Of a DNA stretch of 64,000 nucleotides, positions 8,069 to 16,764 are shown one piece after another. The notes below the pieces were generated by a model that was not told the origin of the DNA, did no database searches, and saw only the letters and a program-made list of their open reading frames with translations. Made by a program: the position numbers and the translations under genes. Where the stretch lies: assembly GCF_011038655.2 (NCBI RefSeq), contig NZ_CP064954.1:930001-994000 (forward strand), read 5' to 3'. This stretch comes from Corynebacterium lizhenjunii. Its GTDB lineage: Bacteria; Actinomycetota; Actinomycetes; Mycobacteriales; Mycobacteriaceae. Each line of letters begins with the position of its first letter. The stretch's first letter is position 1.

Positions 8069-9754
8069 ATGAGCGCCCATTCCCACCCAGCCTCCCAACC
8101 CAATGGCCACCCAGCGGCCAGCTCAGCTTCTGCGCAGCCTGCCGATGTCCTGACCGTGCCCACCACCGCCGGTTATGTGCGCGGCATCTACGAGCAGCTA
8201 GAAGACGGCAGCCGGGTGCGCTCCTGGCGCGGGGTCTACTTTGGGGATACCACCGCCGGGCCAGCCCGTTTCCAGGCCGCGCGCCCGGTGCCGCCTTGGG
8301 CCGGGGTGCGCGATGCCAGCGAATTTGGTCCAGTTGCACCCCAGCCCACCTATTCCTGGACTGAGCGCGTGGAAGGCAGTGAGGATTGCCTGCACCTGGA
8401 CATCGTTCGCCCGGACACGGACCGCACGCTGCCGGTGGTGGTGTACCTGCACGGCGGCTCCTACATCGTGGGCTCTTCTCACATGTTCATGCTGCGCGGT
8501 TTCAACATGGCTCGCGACTTAGATGTGGTCTATGTTTCAGTAAATTTTCGCCTGGGTGCCTTGGGCTACCTGGACGTGCGCAGCCTCGCAGGCCAGGCGT
8601 GTGCCAACCCGGCGCTAAGCGATCAGCTTCTGGCCTTGCACTGGGTGCGCGATAACATTGCTGCCTTTGGTGGTGACCCGCAGGCCGTGACGGTGATGGG
8701 GGAGTCTGCTGGCGGTGCTGCTGTGCTGACTCTGATGGCTAGCCCCGCAGCCCAAGGGCTGTTCCACCGGGCCATTGCCCAGTCGCCTCCGATTAGTTTG
8801 GTGCACTCCCGGGCTCAGTCCACTTTGTGGGCGCGCGAGCTAGTCAACCGGCTGGCCTTGCCGCGGATGAGTACGGTGCGGGACTTGCAGGACCAGGATT
8901 TTGCCGATATCGTCCGCGCAGGTCAGTCAATGATGTGGCGCAAGCAGGAGTTACTGCACCTCAATTCGTGTTATGCGCCTACCGTTGACCGCCAGTTGTT
9001 GCCGGAGCACCCCATTGATGTCTTCGAGTCCGGCACCCAGGCCCCGGTGCCCCTGCTGATTGGGACGAATGCTGACGAGGCCAGCTTTGCCAAGTTCTTG
9101 TTCCAGCGCGCCCGGGCCCGCCGCCGTGCCGGGGTGCGCCTGCTAAGCTCCTTTGACTCTGCTGCAGCCGAGGAGGTGGTGGCGCAGTATAACGGTGCCC
9201 ATAGCCGCTCTGATTTTGCGCAGTTGCTTGCCGATGCCCTCTTTTGGGCACCCGCCGTTGCCGTCGCTGAGGCTCATGCGGTGCACCATCCCACCTGGAT
9301 GTATAGCTTCGAGTTTGCTCCGGTTGTGCTGCGGGCTTTGGGGTTGGGGGCGGTGCATTCTCTGGAGCTTTCGCACCTGTTTGGCGACGCCCAAGCCTCG
9401 CGTATCTCGGTGCTCACACGCATGGGATCCGCGGCAGACTTTGCTGGGGTGACGCAGACCATGCAACAGCATTGGCGCCAGTTCATCCATGCCGGGGATC
9501 CGGGCCCGCAGTGGCCGGCCTACAGGGTGTTTCATAGTGGCGATCCAGCCCAGCGTCTGGAAGCTGCCCGGGACAATTCAGGTGCTGACGTTGGCTTGCG
9601 GGCCGTGCGCCGCTTCGATGTGGAAAGCTCGGTGGTGTGTGATCCGAAGGCGGATAAACGCCTGGCCTGGCAGGACTACAATATGCGCCAATGGGGCGCG
9701 GGGCGGCCAGAATTGGTTGAGGCCCTTGATTTCATTACCAGCCTGCTGGATTAG
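8069..9754 (+). CDS. Type B carboxylesterase / para-nitrobenzyl esterase family
   Basis: An alpha/beta-hydrolase of 561 residues. The oxyanion-hole segment YLHGGSYIVG is followed by the nucleophile elbow GESAGGAA near residue 212, an acidic partner in the GTNADEAS region, and a catalytic-His candidate in GAVHSLELSHLFG, the classic type B ester hydrolase order. There is no signal peptide, so it is probably cytoplasmic. I prefer the ATG at 8069 (GGAAGG just upstream) to the GTG at 8045, which lacks a ribosome-binding site. Substrate is unknown; the family hydrolyses carboxyl esters of varied xenobiotics and lipids. It is transcribed away from the EcsC-like gene. Confidence 0.85.
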   Translation: MSAHSHPASQPNGHPAASSASAQPADVLTVPTTAGYVRGIYEQLEDGSRVRSWRGVYFGDTTAGPARFQAARPVPPWAGVRDASEFGPVAPQPTYSWTERVEGSEDCLHLDIVRPDTDRTLPVVVYLHGGSYIVGSSHMFMLRGFNMARDLDVVYVSVNFRLGALGYLDVRSLAGQACANPALSDQLLALHWVRDNIAAFGGDPQAVTVMGESAGGAAVLTLMASPAAQGLFHRAIAQSPPISLVHSRAQSTLWARELVNRLALPRMSTVRDLQDQDFADIVRAGQSMMWRKQELLHLNSCYAPTVDRQLLPEHPIDVFESGTQAPVPLLIGTNADEASFAKFLFQRARARRRAGVRLLSSFDSAAAEEVVAQYNGAHSRSDFAQLLADALFWAPAVAVAEAHAVHHPTWMYSFEFAPVVLRALGLGAVHSLELSHLFGDAQASRISVLTRMGSAADFAGVTQTMQQHWRQFIHAGDPGPQWPAYRVFHSGDPAQRLEAARDNSGADVGLRAVRRFDVESSVVCDPKADKRLAWQDYNMRQWGAGRPELVEALDFITSLLD

Positions 9755-9817
9755 CGGTAAGCTGTGGCGATGGGAGCCGCTGGCTTGCCCATAAGTCCAT
9801 CTAGCTTAAGGATCACC

Positions 9818-10699
9818 ATGAGTTTCTTTGAGGACATTGCAACGGCGCTTGATGCCGAAGGAATTGAGTCCCGCGTCCATGATGAGGTCATGTTCGTGCC
9901 CATCACCTCGGACTTGGAGATTCAGTTCCAGGAAATTGATCCCCTGCTTCCCGCTGCGAATGTCTACATCGCTGCTGCTGATGTGGATGAAGACGACGAG
10001 GACTTTGAGGCCGTACTGGTCTCGGTCGCTTTCTCAGTGGAAGACGCTGTAGAGGCTGTTGCCGGGCACATTGCCACAGATCAGGTAGTCACCGTGCTGC
10101 GGGATTTGCTAGAGGGAACCGATGAGCGCATTGCGGAGCTGGAGTTCCAGCAAGACGAGTTCAATCCAAACTTGGTGGTAGCGGAGGTTGCCCAGGACTC
10201 GGAGTTGCGGGTGTTGGTGGAGTCCATCGATGGCACTCCCAGCGCCATCGTGCGCTTTGTTGCTTTTGACTTCGCAGAAGAAGACTACGCCGGGCAAGAT
10301 TCCACAGCTTGCGACGCTGACCCCAACATCGAAGGTGCCCAGACACGCGCTGTGGTGCCGGACTTAAGTCTGGACGAGCAGCTAGCTGTGCTGTCCAGCC
10401 TGGACGGTGAACTAGCTGGTCCCATCATTGAGGTACCCGCGGAGACCTTGGAGCTGGGTACCTACACCGACTTTGATCGCCTCTTTGACGTCCTCTCGCT
10501 AGTTTCGGAGCAAGCAGCCGATTGGGAAGCACAGCTGGTGGCCTTCGATGAGGATGACTTTGATGAGCCCGACGTTTACGACATCTTCGGTGCCGACGAT
10601 GATGACGCGGATGTCTTCTACGATGGCGAGGATATCGACGATGGCGATGGCCTCAATGACGGCGAAGACCTCGACGGGGACTCCAGCGCTGAGCTATGA
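9818..10699 (+). CDS. Acidic hypothetical protein with Asp/Glu-rich tail
   Basis: This 293-residue protein has no recognised domain. It starts MSFFEDIATALDAEG at an ATG preceded by AAGGAT eight bases upstream; the longer frame from 9764 lacks a site. The first ~130 residues look like a compact alpha/beta fold, and about residues 250-293 are dominated by Asp, Glu and Gly (repeated DGED/DDGD units). Such tails can bind cations or basic partners, but that is only inference. It is followed within about 35 bases by a membrane protein on the same strand, so the two may be co-transcribed. Confidence 0.65.
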   Translation: MSFFEDIATALDAEGIESRVHDEVMFVPITSDLEIQFQEIDPLLPAANVYIAAADVDEDDEDFEAVLVSVAFSVEDAVEAVAGHIATDQVVTVLRDLLEGTDERIAELEFQQDEFNPNLVVAEVAQDSELRVLVESIDGTPSAIVRFVAFDFAEEDYAGQDSTACDADPNIEGAQTRAVVPDLSLDEQLAVLSSLDGELAGPIIEVPAETLELGTYTDFDRLFDVLSLVSEQAADWEAQLVAFDEDDFDEPDVYDIFGADDDDADVFYDGEDIDDGDGLNDGEDLDGDSSAEL

Positions 10700-10734
10700 T
10701 ATAGCTCTTTGCTTATCCAGTGACTTTCCTAACT

Positions 10735-11652
10735 ATGTATTTCAATTCCCTCACTCTGTGGCGACGAGCATGCACCATTGTCGGCCTGGCAGCCGTCATG
10801 GTGTTGTGGCTGCTGGCTTTCGCTAATAGTTCTTTCCCGGAGTACGGCTTTAATTCAGCTTTCGACTCGAGTTTGGGTAAAGCTATGTGGGCGTTGGCGG
10901 CCCTGGCCACTGCATGCTTCTTCGCTGCTGGATTTGGCACGGTCCCAGATCGTTTCATCCTCGCCGTACCGGCATTAGTAACCCTGAACTTAGCGCTGGC
11001 GAGTGTGATGGTGAGCCTGGGGTTGCCTTTCTACGGGGATAGTATTGGCACCGCGTTCGCTGCCATTGTGGGCGGGCCACTGCTAGGGCTGATCGTGGGT
11101 TCACTAACTGTGTTGCTGTGGGGGTTTTCTACTCCCGTGATGCTGCCGCACCTGATTGGCGAAGTGGTGCTGTGCCTGGCCGTGGCGTACCTGGCTGAAC
11201 GCAAGCAGTTGAGCACCCTTGGCCGGGTCATGGCTTATGGGGCCGCACTCGGTCTTATCTCAGGCGTTATTAGCGCCCTGACCGTCAACTACGGCCTCAT
11301 TGGCCCGTTGTTGCCTGGCTCCAATGACTTAACCAATTACTTCATCTACCTGCACTTTGACACTACCTCTGCCATCTGGCTGCAAAGCCTGGTCTCTGGT
11401 GTGGTAGACAAGACCTATACCTTGATCATTGCCGCAGTTGCCGCGCGCTACATGCCGCCGTTGACCCGCAAGATGTTTACTTTTTGGGGCAACGAGCAGC
11501 GCCTGCGGTGCGTGCTGTGCTCGGCTAGCGAGTTAGAGACTTTGGAGGCCTCGCGGCGCTCCTCACACCGGGGTGTAGACCAAGATGCTTCCTCCGATGT
11601 CCCTCGCAGGAGGTCCCGGCGTCCGTGTCATAGACTTAGGCGGCTGCGCTAA
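10735..11652 (+). CDS. Polytopic membrane protein, possibly an ECF S-component
   Basis: A 305-residue protein with about seven hydrophobic segments spread over residues 10-250 and a hydrophilic, Arg/Ser-rich tail containing a CVLC pair. The Gly/Ala-rich helices and the NYFIYLHFDTTSAIW loop are reminiscent of substrate-binding (S) components of energy-coupling-factor transporters, but no ATPase or T-component lies nearby, so the idea is weak. A GTG at 10720 is an alternative start. The last 17 bases overlap the convergent gene ending at 11636. Confidence 0.5.
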   Translation: MYFNSLTLWRRACTIVGLAAVMVLWLLAFANSSFPEYGFNSAFDSSLGKAMWALAALATACFFAAGFGTVPDRFILAVPALVTLNLALASVMVSLGLPFYGDSIGTAFAAIVGGPLLGLIVGSLTVLLWGFSTPVMLPHLIGEVVLCLAVAYLAERKQLSTLGRVMAYGAALGLISGVISALTVNYGLIGPLLPGSNDLTNYFIYLHFDTTSAIWLQSLVSGVVDKTYTLIIAAVAARYMPPLTRKMFTFWGNEQRLRCVLCSASELETLEASRRSSHRGVDQDASSDVPRRRSRRPCHRLRRLR

Positions 11653-12361
11653 AGTCCTCGAACAGGGATAATGGGGAAGCCACCGGGGTGTAGTCGCGGT
11701 CTACTAGCCACACGAACGTTGCGCTAGAGCTGGAAGTGATTTCATGGACAACGTGGGAGGACTCCGGCTGGACCAGGCAAGACACCCACGCGTGGGTTAG
11801 GCGGCCATCGGTGGTGCGCCCCTGCGGGTCTGATAACCGGGCCACAACGAGGAAGGCCGGTACCCGGGGCTCGCCGTATCCGCGTAGTCGCGCCTTGACC
11901 CGTGGTCCCACGCGATAGCGCGTTAGCGCCAGGTTCAAAGAAGGAAACTCTCCCACGGCGGGCAAGCGTAGCGTGGGCGGGCGCCAATCCGGAACCGGCC
12001 GGGCGAGGCTGCGTGGGTGAGTGAGTATGGACTCCGCCGATTGCAGGGTGGGCCGTTGCGTGCGCGCGATGTGGGCGCGCAAACCCGCGGCGTCCCATTG
12101 CCCGGCGATTCCAGCCAGCGCCGGACGGGGCGGATCCCCGTGCCTGCCAGGGGACTGGGACCTGCCAGAATCCTGCGGCCTGCCAGAAGCCTGGGACCTG
12201 CTAATGCGTGAAGCCATGGACATGACCCCGGTCAGTAGGCCCCGACCCGGTCCGCGATCGGAGTTGTGGCTGGTTCCGGGACTGGAACCGTGATTGGACG
12301 TGGGGTGAGAACTCGAACCAGATGTGAGATTGGAATAATGTGGTGCGTAAATGTGCTTCAT
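11636..12361 (-). CDS. Hypothetical protein with Ser/Pro/Gly-rich N-terminal half
   Basis: From the ATG at 12361 (MKHIYAPHYSNL) the product is 241 residues. The first ~90 residues are low-complexity Ser/Gly/Pro/Arg. The C-terminal ~130 are ordered, with beta-rich pieces such as VPAFLVVARLSDPQGR and LTHAWVSCLVQPESSHVVHE, suggesting a small globular domain of unknown type. Actinobacterial proteins with a disordered N-terminus and one such domain are common, but I do not recognise this one. It converges with the membrane-protein gene and overlaps it by 17 bases. Confidence 0.5.
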   Translation of the reverse strand: MKHIYAPHYSNLTSGSSSHPTSNHGSSPGTSHNSDRGPGRGLLTGVMSMASRISRSQASGRPQDSGRSQSPGRHGDPPRPALAGIAGQWDAAGLRAHIARTQRPTLQSAESILTHPRSLARPVPDWRPPTLRLPAVGEFPSLNLALTRYRVGPRVKARLRGYGEPRVPAFLVVARLSDPQGRTTDGRLTHAWVSCLVQPESSHVVHEITSSSSATFVWLVDRDYTPVASPLSLFEDFSAAA

Positions 12362-12472
12362 GGTTGGCAGCTTAGATCCCAGCCTGGACATCAGTGTCAC
12401 CACTAGCCAAGATCTTCGCTCGAATGTTCGATTTTTTCATCCTTTATCCTCAACACTTAAGCTCACAACATA

Positions 12473-13711
12473 ATGACGGACGCACTCCATACAGCTGACA
12501 CCGCACCAGAACCGACTTCCACCATTCCACGGGAGATCTGGATTATGGTTGCCGCAGCCTTTGTCATCGCTATCGGATACGGCCTGATCGCCCCACTATT
12601 GCCGCAGTTCATCGTCAGCTTCGACGTTTCCATGGCCGCGGCCGGCTTCGTGGTTTCAGCTTTTGCCGCCTCCCGCTTGCTCTTCGCCCCAGCATCGGGG
12701 GCGCTGGTCAATCGCATTGGCAGCCGCCGGGTCTACATCACGGGATTATTTGTCGTCGCCGTGGCCACTGGGGCAGTTGCCCTTGCTCAGGAATATCTAC
12801 ACATTCTCATCCTGCGCACCATAGCTGGCATTGGTTCCACTATGTTCACGGTTTCTGCAATGGGGCTCATAGTCAAGCACTCGCCGCCGCACATCCGTGG
12901 GCGTTGTTCTGCGCTCTATGCCACCGCCTTTCTCCTGGGTAATATAGCCGGGCCACTCCTGGGCGCGGCCCTAGCATTCTTGGGCTTTCGGTGGCCGTTC
13001 CTCATCTACGGCATTGGTGTCGCTTTGGCAGCACTCATCGTCTGGGTGCTCATGCCTGCGGAGGATGCCGCGACCCAGCAAGCACAAGCCTTGCCCGCAA
13101 TGACTCTTCGTGAGGCGTGGGCGGACACGGCCTTTCGCGCCAGCTTGATGTCTGGATTCGCCCACAGTTGGATTAACCTTGGCGTGCGAGTTTCTGTCCT
13201 GCCACTCTTTGCTGCAGCTGTCTTCCATAATGGTGCAGCCACTTCGGGTATTGCCTTGGCTGCCTTCGCCGCTGGCAACGCCGTGGTGTTGCAATTCTCT
13301 GGCCGGTGGGCAGACGCCCTGGGGCGCAAGCCACTTATCATTTCTGGTCTGTTGGGCTCCGGCATCTTTGTGGGCGTTTTGGGGTTTGCGGACAACGTGG
13401 CTTCGCTGCTGGTGATTTCCGTGCTTGCCGGCGCAGCCTCTGGGTTAATCAATCCTGCGCAGCAGGCTACTTTGGCAGATATCGTGGGTTCGCAACGCTC
13501 TGGTGGCCAGGTGCTCTCCGGTTTCCAAATGGCTGGTGATTTAGGCCAAATTCTCGGCCCGATTGTTATCGGCTTCTTGGCAGATACCTATGGCTTTGGC
13601 GTCGCCTTCGGCTCTAGCGCCCTCATCGCGCTGCTAGGCATTCTTGGCTGGCTCTGGGCCCGCGAACCACTGGCTAAAGACCCCGCCAAGGTTCAACGCG
13701 CCCCGCTGTAG
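12473..13711 (+). CDS. MFS transporter, multidrug-efflux (DHA1) type
   Basis: A 412-residue protein with twelve predicted membrane helices in two six-helix halves. It opens with a short hydrophilic tail and YGLIAPLLPQFIVSFDVS, typical of DHA1 drug/proton antiporters, and carries the loop 2-3 signature SGALVNRIGSRRVY (consensus G.l.dr.grr). The loop between helices 8 and 9 repeats the pattern (SGRWADALGRKPLI). The substrate is undetermined; members export drugs, sugars or metabolites. The start has no clear ribosome-binding site, with CATAAT immediately upstream, so it may be leaderless. A short palindrome, TCGAATGTTCGA, lies about 45 bases upstream and could be an operator. Confidence 0.85.
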   Translation: MTDALHTADTAPEPTSTIPREIWIMVAAAFVIAIGYGLIAPLLPQFIVSFDVSMAAAGFVVSAFAASRLLFAPASGALVNRIGSRRVYITGLFVVAVATGAVALAQEYLHILILRTIAGIGSTMFTVSAMGLIVKHSPPHIRGRCSALYATAFLLGNIAGPLLGAALAFLGFRWPFLIYGIGVALAALIVWVLMPAEDAATQQAQALPAMTLREAWADTAFRASLMSGFAHSWINLGVRVSVLPLFAAAVFHNGAATSGIALAAFAAGNAVVLQFSGRWADALGRKPLIISGLLGSGIFVGVLGFADNVASLLVISVLAGAASGLINPAQQATLADIVGSQRSGGQVLSGFQMAGDLGQILGPIVIGFLADTYGFGVAFGSSALIALLGILGWLWAREPLAKDPAKVQRAPL

Positions 13712-13740
13712 TACGCCCCTAGTTCTAGTTACGCCTTGCG

Positions 13741-14829
13741 TTAAGGGTGCACCGGATAATCTGTGTAACCCTCCGGCCCCGGGGTATAGAACGTCTGCGG
13801 GTCCGGCTCATTGAGCTCCAAGCCCTCCTGCCACCGGCGCGTCAGGTCCGGGTTGGCAATGAAGTTACGGCCCACTGCCACTGCATCCACATAGGGCAGT
13901 GCTTGGAGCTCCTGGGCCGACTCGAAGGACGTTGGCTCCCCAAAGCCCCGGTTGATAATCACCTTGGTGCGCCCATTGGCGCGAGCGCGCAACGATAGTT
14001 CTTCCACCAGTTCCCCGGCCGGGTCAGCGTGCAGGATGGAGATATACGCCAGTCCCATATCCGCTACGGCATCAATTAACCCGCCGTAGGTGGCCAGCAC
14101 GTCCGCCCGGTCGTTTTCGATCAGTGCTTGGATGTTGTGTTCTGGGGAGAGTCTCAGTCCTACCCGGTCCGCACCAATCTCGCCGGCCACAGCGCGCAGG
14201 ATCTCTTCTACCAAGCGATACCGTGCCTGTGGGCTGCCGCCGTAGCCATCGGTGCGCCTGTTTGCCGCTGGAGCCAAGAATTGGTGGAGCAAGTAGCCAT
14301 TAGCGCCGTGGATTTCCACGCCATCTATCCCTGCGTCAATGGCGCGCCGGGCCGCAGCCCGGAAAGACTCGATGACTCGCGGTATTTCAGATTCTTCCAA
14401 CGCGCGCGGAATGCCCACTTCCTTTCGGCCTTCAAAGTCGCGCAAGCTCACGCCCTCCGGCGCAATGGCTGACGGAGCCTCCGGCTGGGCGCCTTCCAGC
14501 AGCCCCGGCAGGGAGAGCCTGCCGCCGTGCATGATTTGCATGAAGATGGTGCCGCCTGCCGCGTGCACCGCCTCTGCTACCTGTGTCCATCCCTGCTGTT
14601 GCGCATCATTGCCGATGCCCCCTTGGCCCGGGAATGCCCGGCAACTTACCGCTGGGAATACGCCTTCAGTCACCACCAGCCCAGCGCTGGCGCGCTGGGA
14701 GTAGTACTGGGCGTGCAGCTGCGTGGGCACTCCGGTTTCCCCGGCGCGCGAGCGCGTTAGTGCCGCCATGGTCACTCGATTACCCAGCTCGTAGCGTCCC
14801 ACTTGTAGGGGAGTAAAAAGTTCAGTCAT
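13741..14829 (-). CDS. Alkene reductase, Old Yellow Enzyme family
   Basis: An FMN-dependent NAD(P)H:alkene oxidoreductase of 362 residues, a normal family length. It begins MTELFTPLQVGRYELGNRV, the standard OYE N-terminus, so the ATG at 14829 is preferred to the open frame reaching 14946. Visible hallmarks are MAALTRSRA, FMQIMHGGRLS, the substrate/FMN motif GVEIHGANGYLLHQFL, NRRTDGYGG and the C-terminal VAVGRNFIANPDL. Such enzymes reduce alpha,beta-unsaturated carbonyls, nitro compounds or maleimides, often in electrophile detoxification. It ends 29 bases from the convergent MFS gene; no partner gene suggests a particular substrate. Confidence 0.9.
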   Translation of the reverse strand: MTELFTPLQVGRYELGNRVTMAALTRSRAGETGVPTQLHAQYYSQRASAGLVVTEGVFPAVSCRAFPGQGGIGNDAQQQGWTQVAEAVHAAGGTIFMQIMHGGRLSLPGLLEGAQPEAPSAIAPEGVSLRDFEGRKEVGIPRALEESEIPRVIESFRAAARRAIDAGIDGVEIHGANGYLLHQFLAPAANRRTDGYGGSPQARYRLVEEILRAVAGEIGADRVGLRLSPEHNIQALIENDRADVLATYGGLIDAVADMGLAYISILHADPAGELVEELSLRARANGRTKVIINRGFGEPTSFESAQELQALPYVDAVAVGRNFIANPDLTRRWQEGLELNEPDPQTFYTPGPEGYTDYPVHP

Positions 14830-15045
14830 GGCCAGTTCAACGGGGGCGGCGGCGTCAAAATTCCCTGTCACTCGGGCACGGACTGATTCTTGGTAGCAGG
14901 GGCTCTGGCTCAGGTCATTATGCGATATATGTTCGAAGAGATTCAATGGAATGGGGTGCTGTTCGGGTACTCTTAGCGCTCGATTGCAATAATCTCGCGG
15001 TAGGGACCGTTATAGGGTTCGAGAATAGCCAGGAAGGATCGCACT

Positions 15046-16002
15046 ATGGGTCAGAACTACTCCTCAATCGAGGTCTGCGCCGGGGCGGGTGGACAAGCAT
15101 TGGGCCTAGAGATGGCGGGTTTTGACCATGAGCTGCTGATTGAGTTGGAGAGCTGGGGCACAAATACGCTCAGGCACAACCGCCCTGAGTGGAATGTACT
15201 GCAAGCGGACCTAAACGAGTGGGAACCGACCCCTGAGTACTTTGGTGTGGACTTGTTTGCGGGTGGAGTGCCGTGCCCTCCGTTTAGCGTCGCTGGGAAA
15301 CAGCTGGGCAAAGATGATGAAAGGGACCTTTTTACCCGTGCCATCGAGCTGATTGAGCAAATCAAGCCGCGTGGTGTCATGCTGGAAAACGTTCGCGGAC
15401 TCATGGAACCTAAATTTGAGGAATACCGCCAAGAGATTCTGACACGGCTGGACAAGGCAGGGTACGTCGGAGAGTGGCAGCTGATTAAAGCTGCAGATTA
15501 TGGTGTCCCGCAACTTCGCCCTCGCGCCATCCTTGTTGCACTTAAACCGGAGGACTGGGACAACTTTGCGTGGCCGGAAAAGCATCCGGAGAAGGCTCCG
15601 ACAGTTGGTGAGACCGTTGGAGATCTCATGGCAGCCAACGGCTGGGAGGGGGCAGAGGCCTGGGCTAAGGGGGCTAATAAAATTGCTCCCACGCTTGTTG
15701 GTGGTTCCAAGAAGCATGGCGGCCCAGATCTGGGGCCGACGCGAGCCCGCCGGGCGTGGTTAGAGATGAACGTCATCGGCACCACAATTGCGGATGAGGC
15801 ACCGGAGGCCGGATTTACTGGCCAGCCGCGCATGACGCCGAAGATGCTAGCCCGTATCCAAGGATTTCCGGACTCGTGGGAAATCACTGGGCGAAAGACG
15901 AATGCCTGCCGCCAGATTGGCAACGCCTTTCCACCGCCGGTTGCCGAAGCGGTCGGGAAGCAAATCCGCAATGCCTTTGAGTTAACCGATGCTCAACAGT
16001 GA
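15046..16002 (+). CDS. C5-cytosine DNA methyltransferase of a type II R-M system
   Basis: A 318-residue protein, short for the family, transferring a methyl group from AdoMet to C5 of cytosine. Motif I is CAGAGGQALGLEMAGF, motif IV VPCPPFS near residue 76 with the catalytic Cys, motif VI ENVRG near 114, motif VIII QLRPRA near 155, and motif X GNAFPPPVAEAVG near 291; the target-recognition domain lies between VIII and IX. AGGAAGGAT precedes the ATG. The stop abuts base to base with the stop of the HNH nuclease gene on the other strand, the usual arrangement of a type II restriction-modification pair. The recognition sequence cannot be deduced. Confidence 0.93.
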   Translation: MGQNYSSIEVCAGAGGQALGLEMAGFDHELLIELESWGTNTLRHNRPEWNVLQADLNEWEPTPEYFGVDLFAGGVPCPPFSVAGKQLGKDDERDLFTRAIELIEQIKPRGVMLENVRGLMEPKFEEYRQEILTRLDKAGYVGEWQLIKAADYGVPQLRPRAILVALKPEDWDNFAWPEKHPEKAPTVGETVGDLMAANGWEGAEAWAKGANKIAPTLVGGSKKHGGPDLGPTRARRAWLEMNVIGTTIADEAPEAGFTGQPRMTPKMLARIQGFPDSWEITGRKTNACRQIGNAFPPPVAEAVGKQIRNAFELTDAQQ

Positions 16003-16761
16003 TTAGCGGCCTTCCACTTTTTCTAAGTAGGAGCGAACGGCTTCTTGCACTAACGGACCGCCCAATCGGTATTCATCGTAAGCGCGGTCCAAGTTGCTGC
16101 GACTACGGCGGCCTGATCGGATCCATGCCAGCAATTCCAAACGATCTGCCTTCTTGAGGTTTTTAACTTGCTCGATTACTGCCTCCGGCTCGGAGGCTGA
16201 ACCCGTGTCGGCTCGAGCAGATTCGTTGCAGACTCTGCACTCAGTTTGCAGATTATCTAAGCTGGCAGCGCCACCATGCGAATTGGCCTTGATGTGTCCC
16301 GCAGTCAGCACGACCACAGAACCATCTTCGTATTTTTCGCCCGCGGCACGTCCACACAATACGCAACGCCCGCCGTCTCGCTCGATGACTTGTCGGCGAA
16401 CTTTGGCGGAAATAGTGTCTCGTTTGGGGCGCTGCCCCTCGCCAGGCCACCAGCCGTATTTCTCTAGAATGCACTCTTCGCCGAGACTTGGCTCTTCTTT
16501 TGCGGATAAGTATTCCCACCCATAATCACGCAGCTCACGCTGGCGGCGCTGTGCATGCTCGTTAGAAATATCCAGAGTGTCACGCAGTTGACGGGTTGAG
16601 AATCTGCCTCCGAGTTCCACGTTCCACCGCAGCCACGATGCCATGCGGGGGACGGCCCCGGTTGCTCCGCGTATGGACGACTTCCACCAGAGTGTTCCAT
16701 CAGGCGCATACGCTTCTACGGGGTACTCTTGGTCAGCAGGTACGAAATCAAAGCCAGACAT
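16003..16761 (-). CDS. HNH endonuclease, probable cognate restriction enzyme
   Basis: A 252-residue protein. An HNH/zinc-finger nuclease core occupies roughly residues 125-185: RRQVIERDGGRCVLCGR, then AGHIKANSHGG with the metal-binding His, then LQTECRVCNESARAD, giving two CxxC zinc pairs. The first ~110 residues hold a helix-turn-helix-like stretch (FSTRQLRDTLDISNEHAQRR) that may recognise DNA. Its convergent placement with the adjacent C5-methyltransferase and the lack of other defence genes make it the likely restriction partner. It could instead be a methyl-directed nuclease, but that would conflict with the neighbouring methylase. Confidence 0.82.
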   Translation of the reverse strand: MSGFDFVPADQEYPVEAYAPDGTLWWKSSIRGATGAVPRMASWLRWNVELGGRFSTRQLRDTLDISNEHAQRRQRELRDYGWEYLSAKEEPSLGEECILEKYGWWPGEGQRPKRDTISAKVRRQVIERDGGRCVLCGRAAGEKYEDGSVVVLTAGHIKANSHGGAASLDNLQTECRVCNESARADTGSASEPEAVIEQVKNLKKADRLELLAWIRSGRRSRSNLDRAYDEYRLGGPLVQEAVRSYLEKVEGR

Positions 16762-16764
16762 GTT

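Noticed and set aside
12419-12430. LexA (SOS) box before the MFS gene
   Set aside because: TCGAATGTTCGA is palindromic, but its half-sites are two bases apart, whereas the actinobacterial SOS box has GAAC-N4-GTTC.
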